A DNA stretch of 61,082 bases from Bacteroidota bacterium (GTDB lineage: Bacteria; Bacteroidota; Bacteroidia; Chitinophagales; Chitinophagaceae). Under the pieces are notes generated by a model. That model was not told the origin of the DNA and ran no database searches. It was given only the letters and a program-made list of their open reading frames with translations. The translations under genes were made by a program, and so were the position numbers. This document shows, piece by piece, positions 60,710 through 61,082 of the stretch; position 1 is the first letter of the stretch; each line of letters opens with the position of its first letter. The stretch is from NCBI GenBank assembly GCA_013285855.1, contig JABDGW010000006.1, forward strand, positions 1 to 61,082, written 5' to 3'.

Positions 60710-61082
60710 TTAAAACGACAATACTCTTGCCCTGCTCGATTCGCCAACCTGCAACTCAACAGGCAATACAATATCTTCATATTCAGTAACTGGCCTTTTG
60801 GATTCAATTGTTTTTATAAGCAGCTGCGTTGCAAGTTTCCCCATGCGCATAGCAGGCTGCTTAATTACGGTTAAAGACGGGCAAAGCAGATCAGTCATAT
60901 CAAGATTGCTAAAGCCGGTTAAAGCAACATCACCAGGCACTGATATGTTATGATTTTTGCAATAGCGCAAACATGCAATAGTTAGTTTATCTGTTGAAGA
61001 AAATATTGCATCCGGCAAAATATCATTACTAAAAAGTTCATCTAGGATATAATCAACTTCTTCCATATACATTGCATCGTTG
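60710..61082 (-). CDS. LacI-family transcriptional regulator (C-terminal part, cut by window edge)
   Basis: The frame is open from the edge (reading NDAMYMEEVDYILDEL) to the stop at 60710. The visible 124 residues are the second half of a periplasmic-binding-protein-like sensor domain: PDAIFSSTDKLTIACLRYC, the hallmark VPGDVALTGFSNLDMTDLLCPSLTVIKQP, MGKLATQLLIKTIES and a final beta strand VLPVELQVGESS. This is the end of a LacI/GalR-type repressor. The N-terminal HTH lies beyond the window. Convergent with the VCBS gene; probable regulator of the susCD locus. Confidence 0.88.
   Translation of the reverse strand, partial: NDAMYMEEVDYILDELFSNDILPDAIFSSTDKLTIACLRYCKNHNISVPGDVALTGFSNLDMTDLLCPSLTVIKQPAMRMGKLATQLLIKTIESKRPVTEYEDIVLPVELQVGESSRARVLSF

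Overview
The window is a stretch of AT-rich chromosome from a member of the Bacteroidota, most likely of the Chitinophagaceae/Sphingobacteriia type. The evidence is a SusC/SusD pair followed by a VCBS-repeat lipoprotein, many secreted proteins with C-terminal type IX secretion (T9SS) sorting domains, ELWxxDGT and FISUMP families, PepSY-like periplasmic proteins, DUF2911 and DUF4142 proteins, near absence of Shine-Dalgarno sequences, and TAnnTTTG-like -7 boxes just upstream of several starts. No rRNA, tRNA, CRISPR array, transposase or phage structural cluster was found. All family calls come from reading the sequence; no database was searched.

Layout. Positions 1-26 kb are accessory and loosely packed: secreted hypotheticals, a peroxiredoxin, an AsmA-like protein, tandem FISUMP paralogues, a coiled-coil repeat protein, a CvfB-like S1 protein, an orphan LytS-type kinase, a GH29 fucosidase, a PYROXD2/phytoene-desaturase-like oxidoreductase, a Pycsar-effector-like membrane protein, and a sigma factor/cupredoxin/DUF4142 cluster. 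This part also carries dispersed intergenic repeats, REP-like palindromes and four broken genes: a C-terminal scrap of an oxidoreductase paralogue, a YdeI-family scrap, a DUF4142 gene with two frameshifts and a VOC/PhnB gene with two frameshifts. Positions 26-40.6 kb hold mostly intact envelope and secreted proteins: an exported Hcp-like protein beside a T9SS protein, an RRM protein, a PEP-mutase/isocitrate-lyase-like enzyme, an ELWxxDGT protein, a 23-residue-repeat protein, an SGNH hydrolase, an HTTM protein, a metallophosphoesterase and a plant-type LRR protein.

Positions 40.8-47.8 kb are a complete histidine operon, hisG-D-C-B-H-A-F-IE, with tightly overlapping genes. It is preceded by what reads as a classic ribosome-mediated attenuator: a 17-residue leader peptide with His codons, a 12-bp intrinsic terminator, and a GTAAGC/GCTTAC antiterminator pairing that uses the end of the leader. 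HisB keeps its dehydratase domain, but its N-terminal phosphatase domain is shortened and degenerate.

Positions 47.8-51.7 kb carry an AraC regulator with a cysteine cluster, an FKBP isomerase, an MpaB-type oxygenase and metF. FKBP and metF are each preceded by a similar two-hairpin element. From 52 kb to the end lies a nutrient-uptake locus: SusC, SusD, a large VCBS/ASPIC lipoprotein and, convergent at the edge, a truncated LacI-family regulator. A palindrome overlapping the -33 box of the susC promoter is a good candidate for its operator.

The most interesting items are the his attenuator with the decayed HisB phosphatase domain, the paired double-hairpin elements, the exported Hcp-like protein, the orphan Pycsar-type effector, the 23-residue-repeat protein, and the concentration of gene decay and repeats in the first 26 kb.
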